A stretch of 13,264 nucleotides of DNA from Thioalkalivibrio sp. (GCA_003563455.1 PWRV01000166.1:1-13264); one strand, 5' to 3'; shown: positions 1-7,002, counted from the stretch's first letter. Notes: a model not told the origin generated them from the sequence alone. Numbers and translations: made by a program.

Positions 1-52
1 CAACCACCAGATCACGCTGGAACAGCTCGGCCCCGAGAATCGCCAAGCCTGA
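1..52 (+). CDS. hslV: HslV protease subunit, C-terminal end (partial)
   Basis: This is the last 16 codons plus a TGA stop (50-52) of a gene that begins before the window. The visible residues NHQITLEQLGPENRQA match the usual HslV (ClpQ) C-terminus, which runs 'TNH..TIEEL' to the end. HslV is the threonine-protease peptidase ring of the cytoplasmic HslUV (ClpQY) complex. Its C-terminal tail is known to insert between HslU subunits and activate the peptidase. The active-site threonine and the main fold are outside the window. The identification rests on this short match and on hslU following 13 bp later, the standard hslVU operon order. Confidence 0.88.
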   Translation, partial: NHQITLEQLGPENRQA

Positions 53-64
53 CAAGGATCCTTG
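53..64. repeat. Perfect 12-bp palindrome covering the hslU ribosome binding site
   Basis: CAAGGATCCTTG is its own reverse complement and lies exactly between the hslV stop (50-52) and the hslU ATG (66-68). It includes the purine-rich AAGGA (55-58 region), which is the likely Shine-Dalgarno sequence of hslU. As RNA it could pair only with a very tight loop, or between two molecules. A regulatory role is unproven and it may be chance. Confidence 0.4.
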
Positions 65-65
65 C

Positions 66-1397
66 ATGACTGACATGACTCCGCGCGAGATCGTCCAGGA
101 GCTGGACCGTTACATCATCGGGCAGGACGAGGCCAAGCGCGCCGTCGCGGTGGCCCTGCGCAACCGGTGGCGCCGGCAGCAGCTGCCGGAGGCCCTGCGT
201 CAGGAGGTCACGCCGAAGAACATCCTGATGATCGGCCCCACGGGCGTCGGCAAGACCGAGATCGCGCGTCGGCTGGCGCGCCTCGCGAGGGCCCCGTTCC
301 TGAAGATCGAGGCGACCAAGTTCACCGAGGTCGGTTACGTCGGTCGGGACGTGGAGTCCATCGTCCGGGACCTCGCCGACGCCGCGATCAAACAGCTGCG
401 CGAGGAGGAAATGAATCAGCACCGCCGCGAGGCCGAGGATGCCGCCGAGGAGCGCGTGCTGGATGCCCTGCTGCCGCGCCCGCGTGCGGCCGGCTACACC
501 GAGCAGGAACCGCCCGCCGCGGACAGCGAGACGCGCCAGAAGCTGCGCAAGCGCCTGCGCGAGGGTGCGCTGGACGACCGCGAGATCGACATCGAGGTGC
601 GCGCGGTACAGTCGGGAATGGAGATCATGACCCCCCCGGGCATGGAGGAGATGGCCAGCCAGCTGCAGTCGATGTTCCAGAATCTGGGTGGCCAGCGCAC
701 GCGCAGCCGGCGCCTGAAGATCCGTGATGCGATGCGGATTCTGGTGGACGAGGAGGCCGCGCGGCTGGTCAACGAGGACGAATTGAAGCTGAAGGCGGTG
801 GAACGTGTCGAGCAGAGCGGCATCGTCTTCGTCGACGAGATCGACAAGGTCGCCAAGCGCGGCGAACATGGTGGCACCGACGTCTCCCGCGAGGGCGTGC
901 AGCGCGACCTGCTGCCGCTGGTGGAGGGCACCACGGTGAACACCAAGCTGGGGATGGTGCGGACGGATCATATCCTGTTCATTGCCTCCGGAGCCTTCCA
1001 TCTTTCCAAGCCGTCCGATCTGATCCCCGAACTTCAGGGACGCCTGCCGATCCGGGTGGAGCTGGACGCGCTGTCCGTGGACGACTTCGTGCAGATCCTG
1101 ACCGAACCGACCGCGTCGCTGACCGAGCAATACACGGCGCTGCTCGGGACCGAGGGCGTGACCGTCGAATTCCGGCCCGACGGCGTGCGCCGCATCGCCG
1201 AGATCGCCCACGACGTGAATGCGAAAACGGAGAACATCGGCGCCCGGCGTCTGCACACGGTACTCGAGCGGCTGCTGCAGCAGGTGGCCTTTGAGGCACC
1301 CGACGTGTCCGGCCCGGTGAACGTCGATGCGGGGATGGTCGAGGCACGTTTGGGCGAGCTGATTCAGGACGAAGACCTGTCCCGGTATATTCTTTGA
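66..1397 (+). CDS. hslU: ATP-dependent protease ATPase subunit HslU
   Basis: HslU (ClpY) is the AAA+ unfoldase ring that feeds proteins into HslV in the cytoplasm. The 443-residue product has the usual family length. Visible motifs are the YIIGQDEAKRAVA start region (residues 15-28), Walker A GPTGVGKT (57-64), the substrate-gripping pore loop GYVGRD (90-95), Walker B IVFVDEID (253-260), the sensor-1 region ILFIASGAF (303-311), sensor-2 GARRLH (392-397) and the conserved C-terminus EDLSRYIL that docks on HslV. Residues 111-220 form the charged intermediate (I) domain. The ATG at 66 is preferred because AAGGA lies about 7 nt upstream; the ATG at 75 is a possible alternative. It is co-transcribed with hslV. 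No key residue is missing. Confidence 0.98.
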   Translation: MTDMTPREIVQELDRYIIGQDEAKRAVAVALRNRWRRQQLPEALRQEVTPKNILMIGPTGVGKTEIARRLARLARAPFLKIEATKFTEVGYVGRDVESIVRDLADAAIKQLREEEMNQHRREAEDAAEERVLDALLPRPRAAGYTEQEPPAADSETRQKLRKRLREGALDDREIDIEVRAVQSGMEIMTPPGMEEMASQLQSMFQNLGGQRTRSRRLKIRDAMRILVDEEAARLVNEDELKLKAVERVEQSGIVFVDEIDKVAKRGEHGGTDVSREGVQRDLLPLVEGTTVNTKLGMVRTDHILFIASGAFHLSKPSDLIPELQGRLPIRVELDALSVDDFVQILTEPTASLTEQYTALLGTEGVTVEFRPDGVRRIAEIAHDVNAKTENIGARRLHTVLERLLQQVAFEAPDVSGPVNVDAGMVEARLGELIQDEDLSRYIL

Positions 1398-1641
1398 CGC
1401 AGGCCGGTTTCGTGCCGGGATAGAGAGGTTATTCTGCGGTGGAACGGAACAGGGGTAGGGTAGGGCACGCGCCGCGGGCCTCCCGGACGTCGCGCGGGGG
1501 GCGCGCGTCGCTTCAACCGCCCGCGTCCACGCCGGGCGGCCCGCAGGGTGGGGCCAGGCGCAGCGGGCCCATCGTGACCCCGCCAGGGAAATCAACAACC
1601 GTCCGGCCCGTGCCAACCGACCCTTTGTTCAGGAGCATCCG
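1398..1641. other. Intergenic region with a G-tract cluster and GC hairpins
   Basis: This is the gap between hslU and the DUF971 gene. It is strikingly rich in C and G and carries three structural elements. The first is a set of four G-tracts (1452-1455, 1458-1460, 1463-1465, 1476-1478) with loops of 2, 2 and 10 nt, a potential G-quadruplex on the plus strand. The second is CGCGC/GCGCG (1491-1495/1501-1505) around a five-G loop. The third is a perfect 7-bp stem, CCGCCCG/CGGGCGG (1517-1523/1533-1539). No T-tract follows any stem, so none is a canonical intrinsic terminator. I see no convincing promoter or gene. The 68-codon open frame starting with GTG at 1439 looks like chance in GC-rich DNA. 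Confidence 0.5.
1517..1539 (+). repeat. 7-bp GC hairpin downstream of hslU
   Basis: CCGCCCG at 1517-1523 pairs perfectly with CGGGCGG at 1533-1539 across a 9-nt loop. It lies 120 bp after the hslU stop and about 100 bp before the DUF971 start. With no T-run after it, it could be a Rho-associated pause or an mRNA-stabilising stem. Its function is inferred only. Confidence 0.4.
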
Positions 1642-2007
1642 ATGAGCGCCAAGCACCGACCCACCGACATCCAGTTGCACCAGAAATCCCGCATCCTCGA
1701 GATCGGCTATGCAGACGGCACCACTTTGCGCCTGCCCTGTGAACTCCTGCGCGTGTATTCACCCTCGGCGGAAGTGCGCGGCCACGGTCCCGGGCAGGGT
1801 ACGTTGCAGGTCGGCAAGGAGGACGTGAACATCAACGAGATCGAGCCGGTCGGCAACTACGCAGTGAAGCTGGTTTTCTCCGACGGGCACGATACCGGGA
1901 TCTACGACTGGGACTACCTCTACAATCTGGGAATGGAACAGGAGCAGCTCTGGCAGGAGTACCTCGACAAGCTGGCCGCTGCCGGTCACCAGCGCAAGCC
2001 GGACTGA
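1642..2007 (+). CDS. DUF971 domain protein (GBBH-like N-terminal domain family)
   Basis: This 121-residue small cytoplasmic protein is of unknown molecular function. The whole length matches the DUF971 family, which resembles the N-terminal domain of gamma-butyrobetaine hydroxylase. Recognisable parts are the N-terminal 'RPTDIQLHQKSRILEIGYAD' stretch (residues 6-25), LRVYSPSAEVRGHG (36-49), and VGNYAVKLVFSDGH followed by TGIYDWDYL (70-92). In the oxygenase the domain binds zinc through Cys/His residues, but I do not see a complete metal-binding set here, so zinc binding is doubtful. The ATG at 1642 has AGGAG (1631-1635) 6 nt upstream, which fixes the start. It ends 8 nt before ubiE. Its position between hslVU and ubiE is conserved in many gammaproteobacteria such as Pseudomonas. 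Because of the spacing it is probably co-transcribed with ubiEJB. Confidence 0.9.
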   Translation: MSAKHRPTDIQLHQKSRILEIGYADGTTLRLPCELLRVYSPSAEVRGHGPGQGTLQVGKEDVNINEIEPVGNYAVKLVFSDGHDTGIYDWDYLYNLGMEQEQLWQEYLDKLAAAGHQRKPD

Positions 2008-2015
2008 AGGCTGAA

Positions 2016-2771
2016 ATGACTGACGAAGAAACGCGCGGCAAGACGCACTTCGGGTACGAGACCGTTGCCGAAGACGAGAAGGCCGCCCGGGTCGGCGAGG
2101 TCTTCCACTCGGTCGCACGGAAATACGATCTGATGAACGACGTCATGTCGATGGGCATCCACCGCCTGTGGAAGCGCCACACCGTGCAGCGCGCGGCGGT
2201 GCGCCCGGGTTTTCGGGTACTGGACCTTGCGGGCGGCACCGGGGACCTCGCCGCGGCTTTCGCGCCACGGGTCGGCGCTCACGGACGCGTTACCGTCTGT
2301 GACATCAATGCCTCGATGCTGCTGGTGGGCCGCGACCGTCTGCTGGACCAGGGCCTGGCCGGGAACATCGACTTCGTCCAGGGCGATGCCGAAGCGTTGC
2401 CGTTCCCGGACGAGCACTTCGACCGCATCACCATCGCCTTCGGACTGCGCAATGTGACCCGCAAGGAGCGCGCGCTGGCGGACATGTGCCGGGTGCTGAA
2501 GCCGGGCGGCCGCCTGCTGGTGCTGGAGTTCTCGCAGCCCTTTGCCCCGCTGCGGCCCTTCTACGATCTGTACTCCTTCCGGGTGATGCCGCTGATGGGT
2601 CGGCTGATCGCCGGAGACGCGGACAGCTATCGCTATCTCGCGGAAAGCATCCGGGTGCATCCCGATCAGGAAGAACTCGCGGGCATGATGCGCGACGCGG
2701 GGCTCGAGCGCGTGCACTACGAAAACCTGACCGGTGGCGTGGTCGCGCTGCACCGGGCCACAAGGCTTTGA
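2016..2771 (+). CDS. ubiE: Ubiquinone/menaquinone biosynthesis C-methyltransferase UbiE
   Basis: UbiE is the SAM-dependent C-methyltransferase that methylates the benzoquinol ring in ubiquinone synthesis and demethylmenaquinol in menaquinone synthesis. The 251-residue product has the family length. It shows the UbiE signature YDLMNDVMSMGIHRLWK (37-53), SAM-binding motif I VLDLAGGTGDLA (68-79), the acidic DIN (96-98) after the second strand, GDAEALPFPD (123-132), AFGLRNVTRKERAL (141-154) and LKPGGRLLVLEFS (161-173). The ATG at 2016 follows the DUF971 stop by 8 nt, and AAGG (2007-2010) just after that stop serves as ribosome binding site. It is the first gene of the ubiEJB group. No catalytic anomaly is visible. 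The substrate actually used depends on which quinones the host makes, which this window does not show. Confidence 0.97.
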   Translation: MTDEETRGKTHFGYETVAEDEKAARVGEVFHSVARKYDLMNDVMSMGIHRLWKRHTVQRAAVRPGFRVLDLAGGTGDLAAAFAPRVGAHGRVTVCDINASMLLVGRDRLLDQGLAGNIDFVQGDAEALPFPDEHFDRITIAFGLRNVTRKERALADMCRVLKPGGRLLVLEFSQPFAPLRPFYDLYSFRVMPLMGRLIAGDADSYRYLAESIRVHPDQEELAGMMRDAGLERVHYENLTGGVVALHRATRL

Positions 2772-2775
2772 CGCG

Positions 2776-3462
2776 ATGACCGATTTCGACAGAACACCTG
2801 ATGCCGAAACCGGCCCGGCCTCCACAACGGTCCGGCCGCTGCCCACCGCGCTTGCCATCCCGCTGGAGCTCGCACTGAACCGGTTGCTCGAGGCCGCGCC
2901 GGCGTCCGCAGTGGGGCGCCTTTCCGGGCGTTCGATCGCGGTGGTCGTGCAGCCCCCCGGTTTCGGCCTGGTCCTCCTCGGCGCCGCCGACCGGCTGCAG
3001 GTGCTCGGGTCCCTGGAAGACGAGGAGCCTGACGTGACCATCTCGGGCTCGCCAGTGGCCCTGGCCGCGGCGATCGCCCGGGAAGACCGCTCCGGCATCG
3101 CGCTGCAGGGTGATGCCGCCGTGCTGACCGACCTGCAGCGGGCGCTCTCGGGCGTCTCTTTCGACTGGGCCGGTTGGCTCGAATCGGTCGCCGGTGCCGG
3201 TGCCTCCGGTCCGGTGCAACGGGCTGGCGGGACGCTGCGCGATCAGCTCCGCCGCTTTCTGGACCGCAGTCTGGACGACTCCTCCGAATACCTGCAGGAG
3301 GAGGCGCGCTGGCTGCCGGCATCGGGCGAGTTCGAGGCACTCGGGGCCGATCTGGCCGAACTTCGAGACGACGTTGCACGCCTCGAGGCCCGCGTCGAGC
3401 GGCTCGGAGGCGGCGACAGTGCCGCGATACCGAGCGGCCCCGGATTGCCCCGGTCCGGATGA
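2776..3462 (+). CDS. ubiJ: Ubiquinone biosynthesis accessory factor UbiJ (SCP2-domain protein)
   Basis: UbiJ is a lipid-binding accessory factor that, with UbiK, helps the soluble Ubi enzyme complex handle hydrophobic quinone intermediates. The 228-residue product has a sterol-carrier-protein-2-like domain at about residues 20-110; the pattern 'LSGRSIAVVV' then 'TISGSPVAL' is typical. Next comes a linker containing FDWAGWLE, then LRDQLRRFLDRSLDDSSEYL, and a C-terminal charged coiled coil (LAELRDDVARLEARVERL). It is slightly longer than the E. coli protein (about 200 residues). The ATG at 2776 lies 4 nt after the ubiE stop. AAGG at 2762-2765 is a rather distant ribosome binding site, so coupling to ubiE translation is likely. 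Its end overlaps the ubiB start by 4 nt (ATGA). The assignment rests on domain features plus the canonical ubiE-J-B order. Confidence 0.92.
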   Translation: MTDFDRTPDAETGPASTTVRPLPTALAIPLELALNRLLEAAPASAVGRLSGRSIAVVVQPPGFGLVLLGAADRLQVLGSLEDEEPDVTISGSPVALAAAIAREDRSGIALQGDAAVLTDLQRALSGVSFDWAGWLESVAGAGASGPVQRAGGTLRDQLRRFLDRSLDDSSEYLQEEARWLPASGEFEALGADLAELRDDVARLEARVERLGGGDSAAIPSGPGLPRSG

Positions 3463-5168
3463 CCAGGACCCTGAAGCAGGGTCTGCGGCTGTGGGCCATC
3501 GGCCGCGTGCTGGTGCGCTACCGGCTGGATGCGATCCTGTTCACCCTCAAGCCCCTAAGGCCGCTGAGCTTCCTGCTGAATCTGCTGCCCTGGAACTGGT
3601 TCCGGCGGGCCGAGGGCACCCGCGGCGAGCGTATCCGCCGGTCGCTGGAGGACCTTGGCCCGATTTTCGTGAAGTTCGGGCAGATGTTGTCCACGCGGCG
3701 CGATCTGCTTCCGGACGACATCGCGCTGGAACTCACCCGCCTTCAGGACCGCGTGCCGCCGTTCCCGGTCGAACAGGCCCGGCTCGCGATCGAGATCGCG
3801 CTGGAAAAGCCGATCTCCGAGGTCTTCGAACAGTTCGACGATGTGCCGCTGGCCTCCGCGTCGATTGCGCAGGTGCATGCGGCCCGGCTGCGCGACGGCC
3901 GTTCGGTGGTCGTGAAAGTGGTGCGCCCGGGCATTGTCCGCACCATCCGCGCGGATCTCGAGATCCTGCACCTGATCGCCTATCTCGCCGATCGCTACTG
4001 GTCCGAGGGGCGACGCCTGCGCCCGCGCGAGGTGGTCTCCGAGTACGAGAAGACCGTGATCGACGAGCTGGATCTCGTCCGCGAGGGCGCGAACGCGATC
4101 ACCATCCGCCGCAATTTCGAAGGCAGCTCGCTGCTGTACATTCCGGAGGTGATCTGGGACTACACCCGAACCAACGTGATGGTAATGGAGCGCATCAGCG
4201 GCGTCCCGATCGCGAACATCGACGCGCTGCGCGCCCGGGGTGTCGACCTCAAGATACTGGCCGAGCGTGGCGTGGAAATCTTCTTCGCGCAGGTCTTCCG
4301 TCACAACTTCTTCCACGCCGACATGCACCCGGGCAACATCTTCGTGGATGCGACCAACCCGTCGGAGCCGAGCTATCTTGCGGTGGACTTTGGCATCGTC
4401 GGCAGCCTGCTGGAGTCGGATCAGCGTTATCTCGCCGAGAACTTCCACGCCTTCTTCAGCCGCGACTACCGGCGCGTCGCGGAGCTCTACGTGGAGTCGG
4501 GCTGGGTACCGGAGGGTACCCGGGTGGACGAGTTCGAGGCGGCGATCCGCTCCGTCTGCGAACCCATCTTCCAGAAGCCGCTGGACGAGATCTCCTTTGG
4601 GCATGTATTGCTGCGCCTGTTCCAGACCGCGCGCCGCTTCGACATGGAGGTGCAGCCCCAACTGGTGCTGTTGCAGAAGACCCTGCTGAACATCGAGGGG
4701 CTGGGCCGCCAGTTGTATCCGCAGCTGGACCTGTGGACCACGGCGAAGCCATTCATCGAGCGCTGGATGTCGGAGCAGGTGGGTGTGCGCGCTTTTCTGC
4801 GCAGCGCCGAACGCCACTTGCCGAAGATGCTGGTGCAACTCCCGGAGCTTCCCCTCTGGCTGCAGGAGGCGCTGGACGCGGAGCGCCAGCGGGCACATCG
4901 GGACGCGGCGCTGCGGGCCGAGATACAGGAAATGCGAAGGATGCTGCAGCGCGAGGCGCGCAGCCGGCTGGAGGCCTTTGCGGGCCTTGGGCTGCTGCTG
5001 GGTGCCGGCGTGGTGACCCAGATGCAGGAAGTCCCGCAGTGGCTGGGTCTGGCCTGGCCGGTCTGGCCGCTGGGCCTCGCGGGGATCGGCCTGCTGCTGC
5101 TCAGCCTGCGCCGCGGCAACGGGATGCTGCGCCGCATCCGCAGTCGCACCGGCTCCCGCCTGGACTGA
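3459..5168 (+). CDS. ubiB: Ubiquinone biosynthesis protein UbiB (atypical kinase/ATPase of the ABC1/ADCK family)
   Basis: UbiB is a membrane-anchored protein-kinase-like ATPase needed for ubiquinone synthesis; the old label '2-polyprenylphenol 6-hydroxylase' is wrong for this family. The 569-residue product carries the KxGQ motif (K72, G74, Q75, in FVKFGQMLSTR), the Ala/Ser-rich nucleotide loop LASASIAQVH (131-140), the VVKV lysine (K153), the ExD pair (E203, D205), the catalytic segment HADMHPGN (286-293) and DFG (310-312). Two hydrophobic segments near the C-terminus (about residues 505-550) form the expected transmembrane anchor, ending in a basic tail. The ATG at 3459 overlaps the ubiJ stop (ATGA), so translation is probably coupled. 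The reading frame is open about 285 bp further upstream inside ubiJ, but that extension has no family similarity. All hallmark residues are present. Confidence 0.97.
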   Translation: MTRTLKQGLRLWAIGRVLVRYRLDAILFTLKPLRPLSFLLNLLPWNWFRRAEGTRGERIRRSLEDLGPIFVKFGQMLSTRRDLLPDDIALELTRLQDRVPPFPVEQARLAIEIALEKPISEVFEQFDDVPLASASIAQVHAARLRDGRSVVVKVVRPGIVRTIRADLEILHLIAYLADRYWSEGRRLRPREVVSEYEKTVIDELDLVREGANAITIRRNFEGSSLLYIPEVIWDYTRTNVMVMERISGVPIANIDALRARGVDLKILAERGVEIFFAQVFRHNFFHADMHPGNIFVDATNPSEPSYLAVDFGIVGSLLESDQRYLAENFHAFFSRDYRRVAELYVESGWVPEGTRVDEFEAAIRSVCEPIFQKPLDEISFGHVLLRLFQTARRFDMEVQPQLVLLQKTLLNIEGLGRQLYPQLDLWTTAKPFIERWMSEQVGVRAFLRSAERHLPKMLVQLPELPLWLQEALDAERQRAHRDAALRAEIQEMRRMLQREARSRLEAFAGLGLLLGAGVVTQMQEVPQWLGLAWPVWPLGLAGIGLLLLSLRRGNGMLRRIRSRTGSRLD

Positions 5169-5352
5169 CACTGGAGTGCCGGAGCTTGCTCCCGCGTTGC
5201 CCCTTGCGCAAGCCCGCCTGCGCGTCCTGGGCGCGTCCCGGAGCATGAAATCGACTGCAAGCCGCCGCATTCCGAAGGCGACGCGGGGGTGGTGTATGCT
5301 GCGTCGAGGTTCGAAGTTTGTGCGGCAGGGCACAACGCAAAGGAGCTGAACG
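5169..5352. other. Gap between ubiB and pap
   Basis: This 184-bp stretch has no gene that I can support. It contains a small stem GGAG/CTCC around CTTG (5181-5192), a perfect 10-bp palindrome CTTGCGCAAG (5203-5212) and two copies of GCGCGTCC (5220-5227 and 5231-5238). None is followed by a T-tract, so I do not call an intrinsic terminator. Its right half is less GC-rich and is the likely place for the pap promoter. Confidence 0.5.
5270..5300 (+). promoter_or_regulatory. Possible sigma-70-like promoter for pap
   Basis: TATGCT at 5295-5300 resembles a -10 box and is preceded directly by TG. TTCCGA at 5270-5275 is a weak -35 candidate, but the 19-nt spacing is longer than ideal. The position, about 50 nt before the pap start and after a real gap from ubiB, is reasonable. 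This is a guess by eye. Confidence 0.25.
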
Positions 5353-6828
5353 ATGTTTGAAGCGGCGGAACTGGGACGCAAACTCGACAAGAAGGATTAC
5401 AAGAAGATCGTCCCCGAGCTTCGCACCAGCCTGCTCAACCTGCAGCAGCAGTTGCGTGAGTGCGACTTCCCGGTGATTCTGCTGATCTCGGGCGCGGACG
5501 GGGCCGGCAAGAGCGAGACCGTGAACATCCTGAACCAGTGGATGGACCCGCGCTGGATCGAGACCACCGCCTTCGACGAAATGACGGACGAGGAACGGGA
5601 ACGTCCGGCCTTCTGGCGTTTCTGGCGCGCACTGCCGTCCAAGGGCCGGATTGGCGTGCTGTTCGGGTCCTGGTATAGCTGCCCGATTCAGCAGCGCATC
5701 TCGAATCAGTTTGACGACAGCGACCTCGACCATATGCTGCGTCGCATCAACATCTTCGAAAAGATGCTGGTGGACGACGGCGCGCTGCTGATCAAGCTGT
5801 GGTTTCATCTTGGCAAGGAGATGCAGGTCAAGCGCATCAAGAAGCTGCGCAAGAACCCGGAGACCCGCTGGCGTGTTGGCGAGCGGGATCTCGCGGCGCT
5901 CAAGTCCTATGACCGCTTCCGTGAGGTGGCCGAGCAGGTGCTGCGCCAGACCAGCACCGGCGAGGCGCCGTGGATGATCATCGAGGGCTACGACGAGCGC
6001 CACCGCGACGTGACCACCGCGAACCACATTCTGGAAGTGGTGCGCAAGCGCATGACGCTGGACCCGATGACCCTGCGGGGGGCAACTTCGGCCTGGAGGA
6101 TGCCACAGGAGGGCGACAAGACCATCCTGGATTTCCTGGACCTCTCGAAGAGCCTGGAAAAAAAGCCATACCGCAAGGAGCTGGCCGAGCTGCAGGGACG
6201 GTTGAGCGTACTCTCGCGCAAGGCGCGCGAGCGCAAGGTGAGCACGATCGTGCTCCTGGAGGGCTGGGATGCGGCCGGCAAGGGCGGGATCATCCGCCGC
6301 ATCACCGGCGCGATCGATGCCCGGAGCTACCGCGTGATCCCGATCGGCAGCCCCACCGACGAGGAGCGTGCGCAGCACTACCTCTGGCGCTTCTGGCGTC
6401 AAATCCCCAGGGCAGGGCGTTTTACCATCTACGACCGCTCCTGGTACGGACGCGTGCTGGTCGAGCGGGTCGAGGGCTTTGCCTGCGAGGACGAGTGGGT
6501 GCGGGCCTACCGCGAGATCAACGAGTTCGAGGAGGAACTCACCGAGCACGGCATCGTACTGGTGAAGTTCTGGGTGCACATCGACAAGGACGAGCAGCTC
6601 GCCCGCTTCAAGGCGCGCGAGGAGACGAGCTTCAAGCAGCACAAGCTCACCGAAGAGGACTGGCGCAACCGTGAGAAGTGGGATGACTACGCCCACGCAG
6701 TGAACGATATGGTCGAGCGCACCAGCACCGAGTTCGCGCCCTGGAACCTGATCGAGGGCAACGACAAGCGCTGGGCCCGGGTTCAGGCACTCAGGATTCT
6801 CTGCGACCGCCTGGAGAAGGCCCTGTAG
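5353..6828 (+). CDS. pap: Polyphosphate:AMP phosphotransferase (two-domain PPK2)
   Basis: The enzyme transfers phosphate from inorganic polyphosphate to AMP, giving ADP, in the cytoplasm, and so links polyphosphate stores to adenylate recycling. The 491-residue product is a tandem of two PPK2 kinase-like domains, the size expected for PAP. Domain 1 (about 1-240) has Walker A GADGAGKS (47-54), but where an active PPK2 has DRSWY it reads GSWYS (105-109), so its catalytic Asp is missing. Domain 2 (about 260-491) has the full set: Walker A EGWDAAGKGG (303-312), DRSWYGR (361-367) with the catalytic Asp, and the lid region KDEQLARFKAREE. Activity therefore probably resides in domain 2. The ATG at 5353 has AGGAG (5341-5345) 7 nt upstream. 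The TAG stop lies inside a REP-like repeat. The gene converges on the antiporter operon. Confidence 0.93.
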   Translation: MFEAAELGRKLDKKDYKKIVPELRTSLLNLQQQLRECDFPVILLISGADGAGKSETVNILNQWMDPRWIETTAFDEMTDEERERPAFWRFWRALPSKGRIGVLFGSWYSCPIQQRISNQFDDSDLDHMLRRINIFEKMLVDDGALLIKLWFHLGKEMQVKRIKKLRKNPETRWRVGERDLAALKSYDRFREVAEQVLRQTSTGEAPWMIIEGYDERHRDVTTANHILEVVRKRMTLDPMTLRGATSAWRMPQEGDKTILDFLDLSKSLEKKPYRKELAELQGRLSVLSRKARERKVSTIVLLEGWDAAGKGGIIRRITGAIDARSYRVIPIGSPTDEERAQHYLWRFWRQIPRAGRFTIYDRSWYGRVLVERVEGFACEDEWVRAYREINEFEEELTEHGIVLVKFWVHIDKDEQLARFKAREETSFKQHKLTEEDWRNREKWDDYAHAVNDMVERTSTEFAPWNLIEGNDKRWARVQALRILCDRLEKAL

Positions 6829-6849
6829 GAGGCGAGCCCTCTCGCCGAT
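6825..6849 (+). repeat. REP-like palindrome (GTAGGAG type), copy 1
   Basis: It starts GTAGGAG and then forms a perfect 6-bp hairpin, GGCGAG (6831-6836), loop CCCT, CTCGCC (6841-6846), and ends GAT. The GTAG head overlaps the end of pap: the TAG at 6826-6828 is the pap stop codon. Its layout matches copy 2 (head, stem, short loop, stem, GAT), although the stem sequence differs. GTAG-headed REP elements are known from many gammaproteobacteria. Confidence 0.6.
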
Positions 6850-6887
6850 TCCGACGCCGGGGGACCAACGGCCAGTGGGCTAACCTT

Positions 6888-6912
6888 GTAGGAGCGGCCT
6901 CTGGCCGCGATG
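6888..6912 (+). repeat. REP-like palindrome (GTAGGAG type), copy 2
   Basis: It begins GTAGGAG and holds a perfect stem GCGGCC (6894-6899) / GGCCGC (6903-6908) with loop TCT, followed by GATG. It faces copy 3 as an inverted partner: the two match at 20 of 25 positions after reverse-complementing. The whole 6888-6962 stretch can fold as one long imperfect hairpin between two converging operons, so it could act as a bidirectional terminator or mRNA stabiliser; that role is inferred. Confidence 0.75.
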
Positions 6913-6937
6913 GCCCCGGGCACTCAACGCAACGCCG

Positions 6938-6962
6938 CATCGCGGCTGGAAACCGCTCCCAC
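6938..6962 (-). repeat. REP-like palindrome, copy 3 (inverted)
   Basis: Read on the minus strand it begins GTGGGAGCGG and ends CCGCGATG, the same element as copy 2 in reverse orientation. Its internal stem is imperfect (GCGG/CCGC ends only). It lies 40 bp after the stop of the last antiporter gene. Together with copy 2 it forms a BIME-like inverted pair separated by 25 bp. Confidence 0.72.
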
Positions 6963-7002
6963 GAGCTCTTGTGGCGGCGCGCCCTCTCGTTGAGACAGGT
7001 CC

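Noticed and set aside
12..1616. Long minus-strand open frame opposite hslU (534 codons)
   Set aside because: It mirrors hslU codons in GC-rich DNA, is rich in Arg/His/Leu, has no family motifs, and hslU is unmistakable.
1439..1645. 68-codon frame starting with GTG between hslU and the DUF971 gene
   Set aside because: Low-complexity Arg/Gly/Pro product, no good ribosome binding site, and it overlaps hairpins and the DUF971 start.
5203..5212. CTTGCGCAAG palindrome after ubiB as an intrinsic terminator
   Set aside because: The stem is too short for its loop and no T-tract follows; it is only mentioned under the gap.
3194..5248. 684-codon plus-strand frame overlapping ubiB
   Set aside because: Out-of-frame reading of ubiB; the composition is Arg/Ala/Gly/Pro-rich and has no motif.
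3555..5390. Long minus-strand open frame opposite ubiB (611 codons)
   Set aside because: Antisense shadow of ubiB with no recognisable domain or ribosome binding site.
5101..6696. 531-codon minus-strand frame opposite pap
   Set aside because: Antisense shadow of pap; the plus strand holds clear PPK2 motifs.
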